NCBI RefSeq assembly: GCF_008312895.1
Contig: NZ_VSSP01000012.1
Coordinates: forward strand, 1-64,000
Direction: 5' to 3'
Length of the DNA stretch: 64,000 nt
Source of the DNA: Luteimonas suaedae
GTDB taxonomy: Bacteria > Pseudomonadota > Gammaproteobacteria > Xanthomonadales > Xanthomonadaceae
The translations under genes were made by a program, and so were the position numbers. How positions within the stretch are numbered: the first letter of the stretch is position 1; every line of letters starts with the position of its first letter. Below the pieces are notes generated by a model. It searched no databases, had not been told where the DNA came from, and saw only the letters and a list, made by a program, of their open reading frames with translations. Shown in pieces: positions 61,294-64,000 of the stretch.

Positions 61294-64000
61294 GGCCGCT
61301 GACCGGCGGCGTGTCGGCCTCCAGTCGCTCCAGCTTCTGCGCCAGCGCTTCCGGTGAGCGCGTGAACGGCGCCAGCAGCGCATAGAACGCCGGCACCACG
61401 AACAGCGACAGCAGGCTGGCGAAGGCGACGCCGAAGATCACCACCACGCCGATCGTGGCGCGGCTGGCGGAGCCGGGGCCGCCGGCGACCACCAGCGGCA
61501 CCGCGCCGGCCATGGTCGCGATCGAGGTCATCAGGATCGGGCGCAGGCGCACCGCGGCCGATTCGGCGATCGCCTCGGCCACGCTGCGCCCCTCGTCGCG
61601 CAGCTGGTTGGCGAACTCGACGATCAGGATGCCGTTCTTCGCCGCCAACCCCACCAGCATGATGATGCCGATCTGGCTGAAGAGGTTGAGCGTGCCGCCG
61701 GTGAGCCACAATCCGACCAGCGCGCCGAGCATCGCCAGCGGCACCGTCAGCATGATCACCAGCGGGTGCACGAAGCTCTCGAACTGCGCCGCCAGCACCA
61801 GGTACACCACCAGCAGCGCCAGGGTGAAGGTGACGATGACCGCGCCGCCGGCCTCCTGGTATTCGCGCGACTCGCCCTTCCAGTCGATCTGGGCGTAGTC
61901 GGGGAGTTCCTCGGCGACCACCTGCCGGGTCCACTCCAGCGCCTCGCCCATGGTGTAGCCGGGCGCCAGCCCGCCGCTGATGGTGATCGCGCGCAGGCGG
62001 TTGAAGCGGTTGAAGCTGCCCGGCTCGGCGACCTCGCTCAGCGTCACCAGGCTGGCCATCGGCACCAGCGCATCGCCGCTGCCGCGCACGTAGGTGTCGC
62101 GCAGGTCGGCCGGAGTCATGCGGTTCTCGCGCCCGGCCTGCAGCAGCACGTCGTACTCCTCGCCGTCGTCGACGAACGTGGTGACCCGGCGCGAGCCCAT
62201 CATCGTCTCCAGCGTGCGCCCGATCTCGGTCACCGACACGCCCAGGTCGGCGGCGCGGTCGCGATCGATGTTGACGCGCATCTGCGGGCGCGTTTCCTTG
62301 TAGTCGGAGTCGATGTCGGTCAGGCCGGGGTTCTCCTCCATCCGCACCAGCATGCGGTCGCGCCACTCGGCCAGATCCTCGTAGTTGGGCCCGCCCAGCA
62401 CCAGCTGGTAGCGCTGGCCGCGGCTGCTGACCAGGCCGCCGGGCACGTTGGCGCGCACCTGCACCCCCGGCAGTGCGGCAAACTTGCCGCGCAGCTCCGC
62501 GACCAGGTCCTCGGTGGCGATGTCGCGCACGTCCCAGTCCTGCAGGAACACGATCACCTGCCCGGTATGCATCTCCTCGCTGCCGCCCCAGCCACGCGGC
62601 GCGCGCGAGTTGGCGCGCTGAATCGGCTTGTCCTCGCCGATGTAGTCGCCGAGGATCTGCTCGACCTGCTGCATCTGCGCCACGGTGTAGTCGAAGCCGG
62701 CGCCCTCCGGCCCGTCGACCGAGATGAAGAAGCGGCCGCGGTCCTCCGCCGGCGCCAGCTCGCTCGGCACCCGCCACAGCAACAGCAGCACCAGCGCGAT
62801 GCAGCCGCCCATCGCCAGCAGCATCAGCATCAGGATGCGGCGGCCGGGCAGCGCCACCAGTTGCGAGATGCGGCGTCCGTAGCCGGCGCTCACGCGGCTC
62901 AGCTGGCGGTTCATCCAGGCGTTGAACCCGGTCTCCCTGCCGTGCGGGCGCACCAGCTTGGAGCACATCATCGGCGTCAGCGTCAGCGCCACGAACGCCG
63001 ACAGCGCCACCGCACCGGCCAGCGCCACCGCCAGTTCGCGGAACAGGCGTCCGCTGTTGCCTTCCATGAAGCCGACCGGCAGGAACACCGCCACCAGCAC
63101 GCCGGTGGTGGCGATCACCGCGAACGCCACCTGCGCGGTGCCACGCCTGGCGGCCACCAGTGGCGGTTCACCCAGATCGGCGCGGCGCTGCACGTTCTCC
63201 AGCACCACGATCGCGTCGTCCACCACCAGACCGATGCAGAGCACCAGCGCCAGCAGCGTGAGCAGGTTGATGGTGAAGCCGAACGCGTACAGGGCGATGA
63301 AGGCCGCGATCAGGCAGACCGGCACCGTCACCGACGGGATCAGCGCCGCGCGCGCGCTGCCCAGGAACAGCCAGATCACCAGCACCACCAGCACCATCGC
63401 CTCGAGCAGCGTCCAGTACACGCGCTTGATCGCCGCGTCGATGAACACCGTGCCGTCGTAGGAGACGTAGATGTCGGTGCCGTCGGGCAGGGTCTGCTGG
63501 ATCCGCTCGGCCTCGGCGCGCGCGGCGCGCACCACGTCGAGCGCATTGGCGGTCGAGGTGCGGATGATGCCGATGCCCACGTTCGGCACGAAGTTGCTGC
63601 GCAGGTAGGCGCGCCGCTCCTGCGCGCCCAGTTCCACCTCGGCCACGTCGCCCAGGCGCACCACGTAGCCGGCCTCGCCCTTGCGCAGCGGAATCTGCGC
63701 GAACTGCGCCGGCTCGACGTAGCCGCGCTCGACGCGCAACGTGAAGTCGCGATCCTCGGATTCGATCCGCCCGGCCGGCAGCTCGATGTTCTCGTTGCGC
63801 AGCGCGGTCTCGACGTCGTTGGCGGTGATGCCGCGCGCGGCCATGGCGTCGCTGTCCAGCCAGATGCGCATCGCGTAGCGCTGGCCGCCGCCGAGGGCGA
63901 CACGCGCGACCCCGTCGATCGAGGACAACCGGTCCACCACGTAGCGCTCGGCGTAGTCGGTCAGCGCCAGCGTGTCCATCGTGCTGGAGCGCATGTTGAG
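61286..64000 (-). CDS. RND efflux transporter, AcrB/MexB type (partial, N-terminus outside window)
   Basis: The last 904 or so residues of an inner-membrane proton-driven drug exporter; the true start lies beyond the right edge (perhaps 120-130 residues missing). Visible parts are the porter domain (DGVARVALGGGQRYAMRIWL), TM2-6 with GLVVDDAIVVLENVQRR (the paired Asp of proton relay in TM4), ATTGVLVAVFLPVGFMEGNS, the second porter repeat (GPEGAGFDYTV) and TM8-12 with GLAAKNGILIVEFANQLRDE. It ends LERLEADTPPVSGHA. The adaptor and outer-membrane partner are probably to the right. HAE1 family; substrate unknown. Confidence 0.95.
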   Translation of the reverse strand, partial: LNMRSSTMDTLALTDYAERYVVDRLSSIDGVARVALGGGQRYAMRIWLDSDAMAARGITANDVETALRNENIELPAGRIESEDRDFTLRVERGYVEPAQFAQIPLRKGEAGYVVRLGDVAEVELGAQERRAYLRSNFVPNVGIGIIRTSTANALDVVRAARAEAERIQQTLPDGTDIYVSYDGTVFIDAAIKRVYWTLLEAMVLVVLVIWLFLGSARAALIPSVTVPVCLIAAFIALYAFGFTINLLTLLALVLCIGLVVDDAIVVLENVQRRADLGEPPLVAARRGTAQVAFAVIATTGVLVAVFLPVGFMEGNSGRLFRELAVALAGAVALSAFVALTLTPMMCSKLVRPHGRETGFNAWMNRQLSRVSAGYGRRISQLVALPGRRILMLMLLAMGGCIALVLLLLWRVPSELAPAEDRGRFFISVDGPEGAGFDYTVAQMQQVEQILGDYIGEDKPIQRANSRAPRGWGGSEEMHTGQVIVFLQDWDVRDIATEDLVAELRGKFAALPGVQVRANVPGGLVSSRGQRYQLVLGGPNYEDLAEWRDRMLVRMEENPGLTDIDSDYKETRPQMRVNIDRDRAADLGVSVTEIGRTLETMMGSRRVTTFVDDGEEYDVLLQAGRENRMTPADLRDTYVRGSGDALVPMASLVTLSEVAEPGSFNRFNRLRAITISGGLAPGYTMGEALEWTRQVVAEELPDYAQIDWKGESREYQEAGGAVIVTFTLALLVVYLVLAAQFESFVHPLVIMLTVPLAMLGALVGLWLTGGTLNLFSQIGIIMLVGLAAKNGILIVEFANQLRDEGRSVAEAIAESAAVRLRPILMTSIATMAGAVPLVVAGGPGSASRATIGVVVIFGVAFASLLSLFVVPAFYALLAPFTRSPEALAQKLERLEADTPPVSGHA

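Overview
The window is high-GC (roughly 70% by eye) chromosomal DNA of a gammaproteobacterium, most likely Xanthomonadaceae (Lysobacter/Luteimonas/Pseudoxanthomonas type). This rests on gene content: petABC followed by sspA-sspB, miaB/phoH/ybeY/corC, a Xanthomonas-type TonB-dependent receptor with a LacI-family regulator, GH97 alpha-glucosidase, several secreted peptidases, and very abundant REP-type intergenic repeats. About 50 protein genes can be supported. I see no tRNA, rRNA, CRISPR array, prophage or complete insertion sequence.

Layout. 1-547: a leftward promoter and possible structured RNA, then repeats. 548-4379: purine synthesis (purE, purK), an YcaR/Trm112-like protein, nadC and a DUF3301 protein. 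4762-9040: sspB, sspA and the cytochrome bc1 genes, all leftward. 9377-21783: a lytic transglycosylase, then miaB, phoH, ybeY and corC; this normally compact block is interrupted by a large orphan gene, a TetR-controlled HlyD/ABC export operon and a small secreted protein. 21999-36132: a DUF4105 membrane protein, GH97 glucosidase, CorA, a CstA/cory-CC-star/ArsA module, DUF819 and YfcC-type membrane proteins, an S9 peptidase and SoxR. 36204-51423: SoxR-linked FMN reductase and ABC exporter, a ClpP-like lipoprotein, PQQ glucose dehydrogenase, DNA alkylation repair (Ogt, Ada-AlkA), a phosphodiesterase-like lipoprotein, small proteins, an FAH-family hydrolase, MscL and an M28 peptidase. 51492-58051: a LacI-controlled sugar locus (regulator, AGE-family sugar isomerase, TonB receptor and a truncated LamG-domain gene) with three matching operators. 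58190-64000: rRNA/tRNA methyltransferase, AGCS symporter, GNAT acetyltransferase and an RND efflux pump that runs off the right edge.

The outstanding property is repeat load. At least eight families of dispersed inverted or tandem repeats occupy nearly every larger gap. Nine are doublets of a GTAGGAGCG-type REP sequence about 110-250 bp long. The repeats have entered genes: one tandem repeat encodes the same in-frame peptide (GIGNRESGI) in both PurK and the N-terminus of cytochrome c1, two others make up the N-termini of HlyD and the ABC ATPase, and three genes (DUF4105 protein, SoxR, GNAT) use the TAG inside a REP as their stop codon.

The other system worth attention is the LacI regulon. 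A TGGTAACGTTACCA-like operator lies 78-104 bp upstream of the sugar isomerase, of the TonB receptor, and of a LamG-domain gene that looks like the decayed remnant of a secreted glycosidase.
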